A stretch of 61,429 nucleotides of DNA, taken from NCBI RefSeq assembly GCF_022711995.1, contig NZ_JALAHI010000083.1:1-61429 (forward strand). The letters are read 5' to 3'. This document shows positions 18,503 to 28,138 of the stretch, piece by piece. This DNA comes from Enterococcus sp. Lineage in GTDB: Bacteria; Bacillota; Bacilli; Lactobacillales; Enterococcaceae. Under the pieces are notes generated by a model. That model searched no databases. It was not told the DNA's origin and was given only the letters and a program-made list of their open reading frames with translations. Position 1 is the stretch's first letter; each line of letters starts with the position of its first letter. Both the position numbers and the translations under genes were made by a program.

Positions 18503-18535
18503 GAACGAACGCGATTTTACCTTCTGCGTTCATTC
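18503..18535 (-). terminator. Terminator after the first ABC-2 exporter operon
   Basis: On the minus strand GAACGC (18526-18531 reversed) pairs with GCGTTC (18507-18512 reversed), followed by GTTCTTTTTCTTTT. Confidence 0.6.
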
Positions 18536-18544
18536 TTCTTTGTT

Positions 18545-19426
18545 TTATCCCTTCTCTGGAAAATATTGCAAATAACGCTCCGCTAAGGCTAAATGGCCAA
18601 TGGAAAATTCCGTAAAACCGGCTTCCATAAAGCGTTGCGGCAGTTTAGGATCAGTGAGTTCAATAAGATAGAGCTGTTCTTGAAGATCAATGGTCAATGT
18701 CGTTAACTCTGGAAAAGAAACCAAAAATTCCGAATTCCGAACTTTTAAATAGAGCGGCTCCGCTGCTAACGATTTTCTTCCCAGATACTCGTGGATGATT
18801 TTCCCTTCTTTCAAAAATAGGACGCGATCTGCATAACTATCCAAATTAGTCAAAATATGCGAAGCAATCAAGATTGCTTTCTCCTGTCCTCGCAATCCTT
18901 TTAAGACCTTTGAAATCAACTCAACATTGGTTGGATCCAGACCATTCATCACTTCATCCATCAACATATAAGGAGTGTCCGTCACGATCTGCATCGCAAA
19001 ACACAATCGCTGCCGCATCCCCAACGAATAGGTCCCCACCGGTCGCTTGATATAGTCGGTCATTCGCAATTGATTGATGGTCTGATCAATCAACGCTTCC
19101 TCCGATTGCCACATTCGTTGATAAAGCTTTAAATGTTCCAATCCGCTGAGATCATTATACAAATCATTTTGATCAGGGAAAAAGGAAATTTTTTGATGGG
19201 CAGCCATCTCTGATTTTTTTGAGGTATAAAGCAGCGTTTGATCCAGAAAAATCTCGCCACTAGTAGGCTGAACAAAATTCATCAGCACATTGAGCAATGT
19301 TGATTTACCAGTACCATTGGGGGCAACTAAACCAACGATTTCCCCAGGACGGAGAGTCAATGATAAATCATCTAAAATTTTCTTCTTAAATGTCACTGTC
19401 ACCTGTTTCATTTCTAACATTTCCAA
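18545..19426 (-). CDS. ABC transporter ATP-binding protein (ABC-2 exporter 1)
   Basis: A 293-aa ATPase with Walker [10 protein letters not shown] (35-43), signature YSLGMRQRL, Walker [12 protein letters not shown] and switch His in IASHILT. After the ATPase core a ~90-aa C-terminal extension is typical of YtrB/DrrA-like exporters. It is encoded last in a three-gene unit after two integral membrane subunits (5 bp gap to the upstream permease gene). Substrate unknown; bacitracin- or antimicrobial-type export and lantibiotic immunity are possibilities, not shown. The D-loop region reads EVMNGLDP rather than EPTNGLDP. Confidence 0.92.
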   Translation of the reverse strand: MEMLEMKQVTVTFKKKILDDLSLTLRPGEIVGLVAPNGTGKSTLLNVLMNFVQPTSGEIFLDQTLLYTSKKSEMAAHQKISFFPDQNDLYNDLSGLEHLKLYQRMWQSEEALIDQTINQLRMTDYIKRPVGTYSLGMRQRLCFAMQIVTDTPYMLMDEVMNGLDPTNVELISKVLKGLRGQEKAILIASHILTNLDSYADRVLFLKEGKIIHEYLGRKSLAAEPLYLKVRNSEFLVSFPELTTLTIDLQEQLYLIELTDPKLPQRFMEAGFTEFSIGHLALAERYLQYFPEKG

Positions 19427-19431
19427 CCCTC

Positions 19432-20646
19432 CTAAACAAGCTTAAATTGCTTGGTCTGCACACGAACAAAGAGTCCGATCTCAATCAAAAGCCAAACGAT
19501 ACCAAAAAGCAGCAGCCCTTTAGAAAGCTCAAACTTAGCAGACCCAAAATAAAAACGACTGTACCCCGAAAGAATCTGACCGTAATTCTGGTAGAGATAA
19601 ACATTTGCGGATTTATCCAAAAATGCACTAAACCAGCGTCGTTGAAAAATCAAGGGACTAATCACGCCAAACCCAGCAATCAAAAGATTGGCTAGTTCAG
19701 ATCGCCAAAGTGTACTCAATAACAGGATGCCGCGAATGTAGATCAATTGCAGAAACAACCCTACGCCCAGACATTGCAATAAGAAACTACCTATTGGCTG
19801 GGTATAAAAAGCATCGATGGCATCAATGGGGTAACGGGCATCAAAAGCAGAGGATAAAATACTCACTGGCAGATCCAATGAACCAAACCCAAATTGACAG
19901 CCGACACCAAACCAGATCAAAACCAGCGTGCTACTCATCATTAACGTCGATACCAGAAACAACGCGGCAGTTTTTGCCCAGAGAACATCATCAACGGTAA
20001 CTGGTAACGATAAAAAGAGACTTTTGTGCCGGCGATCCTTGGTCAGACTATCGATTGCCAAAAAAAGTGTCACCCCGAGAAACACGAACGGCAGAAAGCT
20101 CACAAAAGCCCGTTGAACAGACTGGATCCCTGTTTTTTGTTCCAACACATTCTTAGAAAGCTTTTTATTTGGTAATTTGCTGGCACTTTCCATCCATTTT
20201 GCGGTGGAGGCGTAGCCATATTTCCCGTCATAAGCCGCATAATAATTCTGATAAGTATAATAATCAGGTGTAAAAAAGATTATTTCATTATCGGTGTAGG
20301 CCAGACTCAATTGGTACCACTGACTAGTTGCCTCAGCATATTTTTGCCAATCCTTAGCATCCAGTGCAGCCAATCGTTGACCTTCTGCTTGATTCCAAGG
20401 TTCAAACATTCCAACTGCCATCGTGGCGGACCAATGATCCGATGGATTTTCTGCTTGTTCTTCTAAAAAGGATTGTCTCGTCAAGTAACGTTGTTCCATC
20501 TCATTCTTATCGATTCGCTCAATTGGACGGTATTGACGATCGTGAAAGCTATAGACCCCTGCTAAGATCACCAGCAAACACCAGAGACCGATGGTTTTCT
20601 TGCTTTTGATCAATTGCTGCAGCTCAAAGAGAAAATAATTCTTCAT
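19432..20646 (-). CDS. ABC-2 type permease subunit, exporter 1
   Basis: A 404-aa membrane protein starting [18 protein letters not shown]. It has one N-terminal helix (~22-40), a large extracytoplasmic domain (~45-190) rich in Tyr/Trp, then five to six helices. This is the ABC-2 topology with a big outer loop, as in YtrC/EcsB-like exporters. Start 20646 is chosen for AAAGGAG upstream and an ATGA overlap with the preceding gene; an in-frame reading to 20718 is not supported. Confidence 0.88.
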   Translation of the reverse strand: MKNYFLFELQQLIKSKKTIGLWCLLVILAGVYSFHDRQYRPIERIDKNEMEQRYLTRQSFLEEQAENPSDHWSATMAVGMFEPWNQAEGQRLAALDAKDWQKYAEATSQWYQLSLAYTDNEIIFFTPDYYTYQNYYAAYDGKYGYASTAKWMESASKLPNKKLSKNVLEQKTGIQSVQRAFVSFLPFVFLGVTLFLAIDSLTKDRRHKSLFLSLPVTVDDVLWAKTAALFLVSTLMMSSTLVLIWFGVGCQFGFGSLDLPVSILSSAFDARYPIDAIDAFYTQPIGSFLLQCLGVGLFLQLIYIRGILLLSTLWRSELANLLIAGFGVISPLIFQRRWFSAFLDKSANVYLYQNYGQILSGYSRFYFGSAKFELSKGLLLFGIVWLLIEIGLFVRVQTKQFKLV

Positions 20647-21755
20647 TGAAATACTCCTTTCTGCAGCCAATTTTTCTTGTCCGCAAAGATTAGAAAAAGG
20701 ATTGCTCCCATACCCCATAACAGGAATAAGAGTAATGCCCCTCCTAATCCGAGGGTCCCCTGGGAAGTCACCGCAAATTCTCCTGTGATGATCTTTTGTA
20801 AATCAAAAACAGCAAAAGGTGAATACTTGCTGAATGGCAGACTGGACAATGTTCCGATCCCATAGCAAAGACACAGAATAAAGAAAGAAACATAACGATT
20901 CGGAATCAAAACATTGACCACAAACCCCAACAATTCGGTCACAAAAAGCAATGCGGTCAAAAGCACCATTGCTAAAAGGAAATACAGCCAAAACGGCCAT
21001 GCATGCCACGTTTGCCGATAATAGACTGCCGTCGGATAACTCCAGTCACCTAATTGGCCAATCACTGCCATTGTCAAAAAAATGCCCACTATCAGTACAC
21101 CGATCGCAGCTAAATGACCAATCACCTTCACCCCTACTTTACTGATCATCCGAATCGGAAAAATTTGTGGATAAGCGTGGATTAATGTGAAATGGCGCTT
21201 TTCTTCCAACAAATTGTCACTTGCAAAAAAGGCCATCAACAAAAAGCCGAACCCCAACATTAGCTGGATCACTAAAGCAACTGCCGTTTGCGTATTATCC
21301 GCCGTCAAGACTGGTGACTTCTCTTCTTCTACCAGCTGTGAGGATACCACTTGATTTTGCTGCAATTGCCAAATAGGTTGCAAACTAGCTTTGTCAGGAA
21401 ACCTGGTGTTCCACAATTTCAACTGAACCGCTGCAAGCTCTTCACTGGTTCGATTAAACCGAGGGAATTCTTCCATAATCAAATTTGAAACTTGACGACT
21501 AGCCAGTGTGCTGTTTTCTAAAAGCAACTGGTAAGTAGCCTTCTTCTCAGCTGATTCATTAGGATAATTCTGATAGCTATCCACAAGGCGCAGTGCTTGT
21601 GCTTTTTGCATCGTGATTTCTGCCTGAACATTGATCGGCTCCATCACTTTAAGATAAACAGCACTGCCGACACCGATAAAAAATGCAGCAATCAGTGTGA
21701 CGACAAAACTACGCTGTCGCAAGGATTTAGCCAGCAGATTTTTGAAATAGTTCAT
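20643..21755 (-). CDS. ABC-2 type permease subunit, exporter 1 (first gene)
   Basis: A 370-aa membrane protein: N-terminal helix (~15-33), an outer domain (~35-155), and six C-terminal helices. It shares layout with the next gene, so the transporter is probably a heterodimer of these two permeases with one ATPase type. Its stop overlaps the next start by 4 bp (ATGA). Ribosome site AAGGAGATT. First gene of the operon. Confidence 0.88.
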   Translation of the reverse strand: MNYFKNLLAKSLRQRSFVVTLIAAFFIGVGSAVYLKVMEPINVQAEITMQKAQALRLVDSYQNYPNESAEKKATYQLLLENSTLASRQVSNLIMEEFPRFNRTSEELAAVQLKLWNTRFPDKASLQPIWQLQQNQVVSSQLVEEEKSPVLTADNTQTAVALVIQLMLGFGFLLMAFFASDNLLEEKRHFTLIHAYPQIFPIRMISKVGVKVIGHLAAIGVLIVGIFLTMAVIGQLGDWSYPTAVYYRQTWHAWPFWLYFLLAMVLLTALLFVTELLGFVVNVLIPNRYVSFFILCLCYGIGTLSSLPFSKYSPFAVFDLQKIITGEFAVTSQGTLGLGGALLLFLLWGMGAILFLIFADKKNWLQKGVFQ

Positions 21756-21875
21756 TTTTTAATCTCCTTAAAAGCCCTAAAGTTATTTTCTCATTATAGC
21801 AGATTTGCTAACTTTTGATATTTGTTTCAAGTAAAAAGGCTGCCAAACATCCTTTTACAAATCCAAAAATTAGCA

Positions 21876-21904
21876 TTGACAAACGTGACGATAATCGGTA
21901 ACAT
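21876..21904 (+). promoter_or_regulatory. Promoter of tRNA-Leu
   Basis: Consensus TTGACA (21876-21881) and TAACAT (21899-21904) with a 17-bp spacer. A leader of ~38 nt follows, containing an ACGTAG/CTACGT hairpin (21914-21944), before the mature tRNA. Confidence 0.7.
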
Positions 21905-21948
21905 ACTTTTTAGACGTAGCTGAATCAGTTGGCTATCTCTACGTATAG

Positions 21949-22030
21949 GCAGATGTGGTGGAACGGCAGACACGCACGCTTGAGGGGCGTGTGAGCTTAG
22001 CTCGTGTGGGTTCAAATCCCATCGTCTGCA
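21949..22030 (+). tRNA. tRNA-Leu (anticodon GAG)
   Basis: Acceptor arms GCAGATG and CGTCTGC pair with one G-U. D-arm, an anticodon stem CACGC/GCGTG with loop TTGAGGG (anticodon GAG), a long class II variable arm and GGTTCAAATCC T-arm are all present. Discriminator A73 at 22030; CCA is not encoded. Reads CUC/CUU leucine codons. Followed directly by a terminator; a lone tRNA gene with its own promoter. Confidence 0.96.
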
Positions 22031-22037
22031 TCAAAAT

Positions 22038-22067
22038 GAGCAAATTACTTCGGTAGTTTGCTTTTTT
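22038..22067 (+). terminator. Terminator after tRNA-Leu
   Basis: GCAAATTAC and GTAGTTTGC form a stem closed by a stable TTCG tetraloop, followed by six T. Confidence 0.9.
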
Positions 22068-22259
22068 CGTTTTTTTCTAAAGGAGGAAGTTGCATTTGTT
22101 ATTTTTAGAATAATCTGAAAATAGATGAAATGACGCTTCATTGCTGCGACTTTGTTGTTTGAAACTCCTGAATAATTTCCATGGGTGACTCTTCTCTACT
22201 GCCAAGAGAATAAAAAGGGCAAGCAAATCCAGCTTACTTTCGTTAAAGGAGCTCAATAA

Positions 22260-22484
22260 ATGTCTGATGAACAGTGGTTACAACTAAGAAGACGGCGCAA
22301 AATCGAATTGTATCTTTGCTTGATCGTGGTCGCTCCGATGGTCTACGGATTATGGTGCAATCAAGTTTTTCTTATCAGATATATGACACTGCTCTTTTGT
22401 GTTGCAGTCATCACCGCAATCTATGAATGCTTTAGACTACTCTATGATCATCTGAAGGATAAAGAAAAAAACAAGAAAGGATAA
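22260..22484 (+). CDS. Small two-helix membrane protein, unknown
   Basis: A 74-aa protein with two membrane helices (~17-35 and ~38-58) between a very basic N-terminus (QLRRRRKIELY) and a Lys-rich tail (DHLKDKEKNKKG). Both ends are predicted cytoplasmic. AAAGGAGCTC lies ~8 bp before the ATG. I do not recognise the family. It stands alone between the tRNA and the second ABC exporter. Confidence 0.65.
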   Translation: MSDEQWLQLRRRRKIELYLCLIVVAPMVYGLWCNQVFLIRYMTLLFCVAVITAIYECFRLLYDHLKDKEKNKKG

Positions 22485-22729
22485 TTTCCCTAACATCCCG
22501 CTAGTAACCTGTTACTTCTCTTGCTTTTTTTCGATCCCTTCTTAGAACGCCTTTCTTGATAAACGAAGCGATTCTTACTTGGAGCCATGCTCCCGAGTAA
22601 CTCGTTTACTCGCGCCTAGAGAACTAAATCGCTCTTTGATTTGTCACTCAATAGCGGATTAGTTCCCCTTGGAAAAATCTTTTTTGTGTAATCTGTCGCT
22701 TTTCCTAAGACTAGGATTTTTTTAGCCTG

Positions 22730-23899
22730 CTAATTCATAAGCATTTCTTGTCTGCGTGACTGCACCTTAATGGCTAAGATCATAAAGATAACCAATAGAC
22801 TAGCGAGCAATAATACCCACACTCCATTGCTGAAGGTAATTGAGGGGTTATTATTCTCAAAAGCTAATTGGTTGTTCACAACACGAATGGCGTTCACGTA
22901 GGTGGTTGGTAGAAAATGCAGATACTTCGCCATAGGAGCAATTTGACCCGTTAAAAGAACAGCCCCTAATAGAACCACGGTCGAAACAAATAATGTGATA
23001 AGACCATTTTTAGCCAGTAGCGATACAAAATAGACACAACTAATCACAAAGAACAAAGAAAGGCACTGTAAGATACCAGCTTTTAGCACTACATTGATTA
23101 ATGGTTTCGTCTGGTCAAAGACACCATCGTAAATATTAATCGGATACTGAAAGGTTCCAACACCGTTAAGTGCAGAAGACAATGCGAATGTCCCTGCCAA
23201 AAAAAGAACGTAGAAGAAGAGACCAAACAGTGTTAAAACCATGATTTTTCTCAGTTGAAATTTGATCGGACTTTCAGGGAATAATTTCTCTATGTCGATT
23301 CCTTCGATTATCGACGCATTGACCATATTGCTAATCAATGCCACCAAACATATCATAAAAACAACTGGAAAGATTGAATCCATCATTCGATAGACATAGT
23401 TGGCACCCTTCATTTCCAGTCCATCCTGCTGAGGTTCGGCGTTTAGTCGTGAAAGTTCTTTATAGGAAGCATAGTTCATATAAAGGTATTTCTTAAAATC
23501 TTCTGAAGCCGGAATATTGGCTTCTACATGGCGCAGTTCGTTTTGTTCCATTAAATTCAATTGAATCGTTAACGCCTCTGTCCATTTCCCGGCTTCCGCA
23601 AAACTGATCGCTTGTTCATTCAATCGGATATTGTTAGCCAAAATACTATTGGATTCTGTTATCACTTGTTCATCTTCTTTGGATAGTGACGAATCCGTCG
23701 CTAGAATATCCGTTTGATTTCCAACTGCAGTATGCATTATCTGAATATCTTGGTTTAAATTCGCTACAAAGCTAGCATTTTTCATTGCCTGAGTATTCAT
23801 CATCATTAAAAAGAGCATAATTATCATTGGCAATAGTAATGGGATGAAATTAAGTTTATTCTTCAATCCGATTTTTAACATATACTTGCTATAAATCAT
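22730..23899 (-). CDS. ABC-2 type permease subunit, exporter 2
   Basis: A 389-aa membrane protein with an N-terminal helix (~14-33), a ~140-residue outer domain and six helices in the C-terminal half (~185-385). This is the ABC-2 topology with a large extracellular loop. Its start overlaps the end of the ATPase gene by 11 bp, so they form one transporter. Substrate unknown; small two-gene exporters of this form often export peptides or give immunity to them, which is inference only. Confidence 0.87.
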   Translation of the reverse strand: MIYSKYMLKIGLKNKLNFIPLLLPMIIMLFLMMMNTQAMKNASFVANLNQDIQIMHTAVGNQTDILATDSSLSKEDEQVITESNSILANNIRLNEQAISFAEAGKWTEALTIQLNLMEQNELRHVEANIPASEDFKKYLYMNYASYKELSRLNAEPQQDGLEMKGANYVYRMMDSIFPVVFMICLVALISNMVNASIIEGIDIEKLFPESPIKFQLRKIMVLTLFGLFFYVLFLAGTFALSSALNGVGTFQYPINIYDGVFDQTKPLINVVLKAGILQCLSLFFVISCVYFVSLLAKNGLITLFVSTVVLLGAVLLTGQIAPMAKYLHFLPTTYVNAIRVVNNQLAFENNNPSITFSNGVWVLLLASLLVIFMILAIKVQSRRQEMLMN

Positions 23900-24527
23900 C
23901 GCTATTCTCCCTTCTCACCTTGAATACTCCATAATCAATCGTGTAGCGATGATCACAAATTTGATAAAAATCCTCACTTTCATGTGCCGAAAAGAGGATA
24001 CACTTCCCCTTATTTTTCTGTTCCATTAAATGATTCCCCAGAATCGTAACACTTGCTTTATCAAGAGCTATTGTCGGTTCATCCATTATCCAGTAGCTCG
24101 CATCTGAAACATAATATAAAGACAAGAGTAATTTTTGTTTCATTCCAAGTGAATAGTTTTTAATACATTCATTTATATATTTCTGCATTCCCCAGAGATG
24201 AATCGCCTCATTTATCAATCTCTTGTCGGATTCCCACTGACTACTATACAGGCGTAAATAATCCATGCCCGATAAGGAGGAATGAAACCAATTAGATGTT
24301 TCAAAGTAAAAAATCTGCTTTTTTCGTTCTTTCTCTGGTAACTCACCGGTAATTTTTATAGATCCTTTTCTTTCTCGTCTTAACCCACTGATTGTTCGGA
24401 ATAGGGTAGACTTGCCACTACCGTTCGGCGCAGAGATGCCATGTATCTGCTTTTTATCAAAGGTTGCATTCATACATTCAATCAAAAGGGTATTGGTTTG
24501 GATATCAAGATTTTTTATTTCAATCAA
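23889..24527 (-). CDS. ABC transporter ATP-binding protein, exporter 2
   Basis: A short 212-aa ATPase with Walker A SAPNGSGKST (~32-41), signature NYSLGMKQKL, Walker B YWIMDEPTIALD and switch His in FSAHES. It has no C-terminal extension, unlike the ATPase of exporter 1. The start is TTG at 24527, with GGAGG about 10 bp upstream. The base composition is more A/T-rich than its neighbours, which could reflect transfer. First gene of a two-gene unit. Confidence 0.9.
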   Translation of the reverse strand: MIEIKNLDIQTNTLLIECMNATFDKKQIHGISAPNGSGKSTLFRTISGLRRERKGSIKITGELPEKERKKQIFYFETSNWFHSSLSGMDYLRLYSSQWESDKRLINEAIHLWGMQKYINECIKNYSLGMKQKLLLSLYYVSDASYWIMDEPTIALDKASVTILGNHLMEQKNKGKCILFSAHESEDFYQICDHRYTIDYGVFKVRRENSDDL

Positions 24528-24770
24528 CTCGTTTCAACCTCCCATTTACTTTTTAAATATCGCTTACTCGTTATTTTTAAACCTTGAAAGTAGTTAATTG
24601 CTATTTAAATCATTGTAAACGATATAGTTACTGAATGAAAGGAAAAATACAAGTCTCCACAATACGCCACCTATCAACTATATTTTCAATAGCGGTCCAT
24701 GGTTTGGTTCTGATAAAACCTAGCTGAGATACTTCCAAATCTCTCACTCCTCAAAAATCTGCCCCAACAA

Positions 24771-24797
24771 AAAAAGGACCCCTTACAGGGCCCTTCA
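24771..24797 (-). terminator. Terminator after the 72-aa membrane protein gene
   Basis: On the minus strand AAGGGCCC pairs with GGGGTCCTT, followed by seven T. Confidence 0.8.
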
Positions 24798-24798
24798 C

Positions 24799-25017
24799 TT
24801 ATTTTTTTGTCATTGCTACTTTTAATAATTGGCGTTTCCAGATTGATTGAACACCGTACAAGCCAATTGCCAGAATGCCGATCAATGCCAGATAAGCCAA
24901 CTTGGCCATTGGATCAATTCCATAGTCAGACATTAATGTATCTTGAACAAATAGGACCATCAAACAGGTTATAATCAACGAAACCCAAATCGTATTCATT
25001 GCATGCCACCATTTCAT
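24799..25017 (-). CDS. Small two-helix membrane protein, unknown
   Basis: A 72-aa protein starting MKWWHAMNTIWVSL with two membrane helices (~8-28 and ~38-58) and a basic tail. Start 25017 is preferred because AGGAG lies ~10 bp upstream; an in-frame ATG at 25074 has no ribosome site. A clear terminator follows. Family not recognised. Confidence 0.65.
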   Translation of the reverse strand: MKWWHAMNTIWVSLIITCLMVLFVQDTLMSDYGIDPMAKLAYLALIGILAIGLYGVQSIWKRQLLKVAMTKK

Positions 25018-25119
25018 TTTCTTGCGCTCCTTTTTTGATGTTCCAAGTATCTCATAAAGATCAAGATTGACCATCCGTCTTGGGACTGAAAGCGCAAAAA
25101 AGTTTTAGAAAAAAATCAA

Positions 25120-25989
25120 TTAACTTGGATAAGTAATTTTCAATTGAATGCCGTTAGGATCAATCAAAGCCAAACGAGAACTTGTTTCAAGGGTAAACGC
25201 CACCGCTTCATGCTCTAAATGGCTGATTAAGTCATCGAAAGCTTCTTTGGTTGGAACAACAAAAGTATAATAAGCCAATCCTAGATCATTGGCCTGCATC
25301 GAAGAGACCCCTCTTCCCATCCAAGTATTGGAGCCAATATGGTGATGATATTCTCCTGCTGCAAAAAACTTGGCTTGATTTCCAAAGTTGCTCTTTAAGC
25401 TTAATCCCAACGTTTGGGTATAAAACGTTTCTGTTTGATCCAAATCAGCCACTTTTAAATGGACATGGCCGACAATGGTCTCTTGAGGAAAATTGGTCTG
25501 CTGGCGGTCTGCGGCTGCAACGACCCCTTCTGCATCCATTTCTTCGGTGATTCCTACGATTTCACCATCTTCTCGAATATCCCATTCAGATTTTGGTTTG
25601 TCTCGATAGACTTCAATGCCGTTTCCTTCGGGATCGGTTAGATACAATGCTTCGCTGTAGCCGTGATCACTGGCACCATCGATTGGCGCATTGCTCTGTA
25701 AATAGTGGATCAATGAATTGCCTAAATCTTTACGGGTTGGTAAAAGAAATGCGACATGAAACAATCCGGTTCGTCTGGTCAGAGGTAACGGATTTTCAAT
25801 TTTGATCAATTCAAGCAATGTTTGCTGGGAAGTACCCAATTTCGCTGTCTGTTGATTTTTTTCGATCAATGATAAGCCAATCACTTGCGTATAAAATGCG
25901 GTCATTTTTTCTAAGTTGGCTACTTTCAAGACAACTTTTCCGATTTTAGTTTTTTCATGTAGTTGAAATTCTGGAATGATTACGTTCAT
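25120..25989 (-). CDS. Two-domain VOC-family dioxygenase-like protein (CatE type)
   Basis: A 289-aa protein made of two vicinal-oxygen-chelate modules. The first starts IGKVVLKVANLEKMTAFYTQVIGL and holds FHVAFLL and GIEVYRD. The second starts VGHVHLKVADLDQTETFYTQTLGL and holds YHHHIGSN and GIQLKITY. The His/Glu positions fit extradiol dioxygenase or glyoxalase chemistry with a divalent metal, as in CatE/YfiE. The real substrate is unknown. Start 25989 follows AAGGGG; an upstream in-frame ATG at 26010 is less likely. Confidence 0.88.
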   Translation of the reverse strand: MNVIIPEFQLHEKTKIGKVVLKVANLEKMTAFYTQVIGLSLIEKNQQTAKLGTSQQTLLELIKIENPLPLTRRTGLFHVAFLLPTRKDLGNSLIHYLQSNAPIDGASDHGYSEALYLTDPEGNGIEVYRDKPKSEWDIREDGEIVGITEEMDAEGVVAAADRQQTNFPQETIVGHVHLKVADLDQTETFYTQTLGLSLKSNFGNQAKFFAAGEYHHHIGSNTWMGRGVSSMQANDLGLAYYTFVVPTKEAFDDLISHLEHEAVAFTLETSSRLALIDPNGIQLKITYPS

Positions 25990-26010
25990 TGTTTTTGCCC
26001 CTTTTCTCAT

Positions 26011-26500
26011 CTTAACAGGATGACTTGTTACTTTTATAATAACACTAACTTAAAGTAAGTAAAGAAATATGCTTTTCTGGCAAACACAACAAACGATAAC
26101 TCCTGATCTATAGTATTTGATTACAACAATTATTCCCAGTGCTTAGTGGAAAGTGGCTGCCATCCTTCTCCTCCGATAGTTTCTATTTGGCTTTTTCGTC
26201 TCTTCCTTGTAGAAGCTGGCATTTTCCTTTCTGATTTCCCGAAAACACTAAGCAGGATCACTATTTAAAAAGTATTAGCTACCCTCATTATTCCCATAGC
26301 TTCTAGTTGATCTTTTTGTCGCTTAGTTTAGTCAACAATTATCGAAACGCTTTAGCCTCCTCTCCTTGATCGCAAATGAAATGATCTCAGTTTACCAACT
26401 CCACAAAAAAACTATTTGCCGGATTATTAACCAGCAAATAGTTTTTTTAAAGTCTTTTAGCTTTTGGGAAAAAGCATCAGCACCTGTTAAAGACGCTTAC
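26011..26500. other. 490-bp intergenic region, no gene seen
   Basis: No convincing ORF on either strand. It contains a TGCTTAGTG (26140-26148) / CACTAAGCA (26246-26254) inverted repeat ~100 bp apart of unknown meaning, and the terminator at 26404-26449. The rest is featureless to me. It marks the border between housekeeping genes and the pectin locus. Confidence 0.6.
26404..26449. terminator. Terminator at the end of the pectin operon
   Basis: ACTATTTGC (26411-26419) pairs with GCAAATAGT (26434-26442), with A-runs on the left and T-runs on the right. On the minus strand it ends the long leftward operon just after the binding-protein gene. Confidence 0.85.
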
Positions 26501-28000
26501 TTAATTTTTTGATTGATAATCGGCAGTAAACTCTTCGATGATTTTGTCGCCGCCATTTTTACGGAAAGTTTCCACTGCTGCATCAAACCCATCCATCTCG
26601 ATTTCACCAGTCATGTATTGGTAGTATGCATCAGATACCCCTTCCAATAAACTTGACCATGATTTATCATAGGTTTCTGAAGTAAGAGATTGCGCCGGAT
26701 TGATCACCGCATACGCTTCATTTTCAGAAATCTTTTCGTTCGCTAAATTGACATACGGATTGCTTGATGGGAAAACTGTCACTAACTCAGATGGTCGTGA
26801 AGATGCATAAGGCTGCACTTCTTGCTGCCATTTTGTGTCGTCTAAACGGACGTATACGCCATCGTCATCTACTTCATAGTGAACCCCTTCAATCCCCTGA
26901 GTCATCAACGTAAAGGCTTCTTCATCCATTAAATCATTGATAAATTTCAATACAACTTTTAAATCATCTTCCGTTTTGACATTTTCTTTTGGAATAGCTA
27001 GCCAACCACCCATTCCGCCATTAGTATCCGATAAGATTCGTCGTTCGACATCGCCATAGGTGATATCATTGATCAATGCCCATTCCATATGCTCTTCGTC
27101 TGTCCCAACTGCATCATCCACATAATTGCGGACTTCTTGCAAACCACTGATCACAATACCGCCTTTTCCTTGCACAATATAATTACGTTGATCATTCTTT
27201 GCCATAACGGCAAAATCTGAATTCATCCAACCATTTGCGTATATATTGCGGAACCATTCCATCGCTTCTTTGTACTCAGGTTGCATAAAGGATGGAATCA
27301 CTTCATTTTCAGCAGTGACCGAGAATAGATTATCGGCACCAAAGTAACCGGATAATGATCGGAAGCCAACATTAAAGGATTCTTCCCGTTCCACAAAACC
27401 AACCGTATCTTTGACACCATTTCCATCTGGATCATCTTCCGTAAAGGCTTGCGCCACTTTTTCCAACTCTTCTAATGTAGAAGGCACTTCCAAGCCAAGG
27501 TTATCTAACCAATCTTTACGTACTAGAACCCCATAGCGGGCAATCGGTTTTTGATAAGGAACACCATAAATGTGTCCGTCGATTCGTGAAGATTCTAATC
27601 GCTCTTCTGAGATTGCCGCTAAATTAGGGAAATCTTTTAAATAGGGTTCAACATCCCAAAACATTCCCGAAGCTAATGAACTACGGACTGTCGTATTCGT
27701 GATTTCTGTAAGACTAACGATATCTGCTAATGATTGGGAAGCTAACGCTGCATTCAAGCGCTCTGTTTTGGATGCATCGGGAATCCAGGTAAAGTCGATA
27801 TCCATTCCGGTAAAATCTTCCAATTTTTCAATGACCTCTCCTGAAGGCGGTGCTGCCGTATGAAGCATCGTCATCCAAGAGATACTTGTTCTTTCATCAC
27901 TTTCTTTCCCACTGGTACTGCCTTCGTTCTCTTTGTTTCCACATGCTGACAATAAAATCCCGGCACAGATAAATAGACTTGCAATTTTACTTTTTTTCAT
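26501..28000 (-). CDS. LplA-type extracellular solute-binding lipoprotein (oligogalacturonide uptake, inferred)
   Basis: A 499-aa lipoprotein: signal peptide with lipobox LSAC (lipidated Cys20), then a large periplasmic-binding fold of the LplA/YtcQ type used for complex oligosaccharides. It carries the calcium-site-like DDPDGNGVKDT near residue 195. It is the receptor for the LplB/LplC permeases encoded at the other end of the operon and across the divergent promoter region. Substrate (pectin-derived oligosaccharides) follows from the neighbours, not from the protein itself. Located last in the operon, behind a 138-bp spacer with three hairpins. Confidence 0.9.
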   Translation of the reverse strand: MKKSKIASLFICAGILLSACGNKENEGSTSGKESDERTSISWMTMLHTAAPPSGEVIEKLEDFTGMDIDFTWIPDASKTERLNAALASQSLADIVSLTEITNTTVRSSLASGMFWDVEPYLKDFPNLAAISEERLESSRIDGHIYGVPYQKPIARYGVLVRKDWLDNLGLEVPSTLEELEKVAQAFTEDDPDGNGVKDTVGFVEREESFNVGFRSLSGYFGADNLFSVTAENEVIPSFMQPEYKEAMEWFRNIYANGWMNSDFAVMAKNDQRNYIVQGKGGIVISGLQEVRNYVDDAVGTDEEHMEWALINDITYGDVERRILSDTNGGMGGWLAIPKENVKTEDDLKVVLKFINDLMDEEAFTLMTQGIEGVHYEVDDDGVYVRLDDTKWQQEVQPYASSRPSELVTVFPSSNPYVNLANEKISENEAYAVINPAQSLTSETYDKSWSSLLEGVSDAYYQYMTGEIEMDGFDAAVETFRKNGGDKIIEEFTADYQSKN

Positions 28001-28030
28001 TTGTTCGTCCTCTTCTCATTTTTAATTGTC

Positions 28031-28127
28031 GGATCGCATTGATTGTGATGCGCTCCGCAAACCTAGTCCCCTCTCCGAATGGATGCTAGGTCTTCCTCAT
28101 GGATCTAGTAGCTAGCTTGAGGGATCC
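28031..28127 (-). other. Three successive hairpins between the GH43 and binding-protein genes
   Basis: GGATCGCAT/ATGCGCTCC (28031-28056, one mismatch), ACCTAG/CTAGGT (28061-28091) and GGATC/GATCC (28101-28127) can each fold in the leftward mRNA. None has a U-tail. Such intercistronic structures often stabilise the downstream message or block 3' exonucleases; here that would favour excess of the binding protein. Confidence 0.45.
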
Positions 28128-28138
28128 CTATTTCACGA

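Noticed and set aside
21949-22030. tRNA-Leu as an occupied integration site
   Set aside because: No integrase gene and no repeated copy of the tRNA 3' end was seen downstream.
26140-26254. 9-bp inverted repeat TGCTTAGTG/CACTAAGCA as a mobile-element end
   Set aside because: Too short and too far apart, with no transposase or target duplication.
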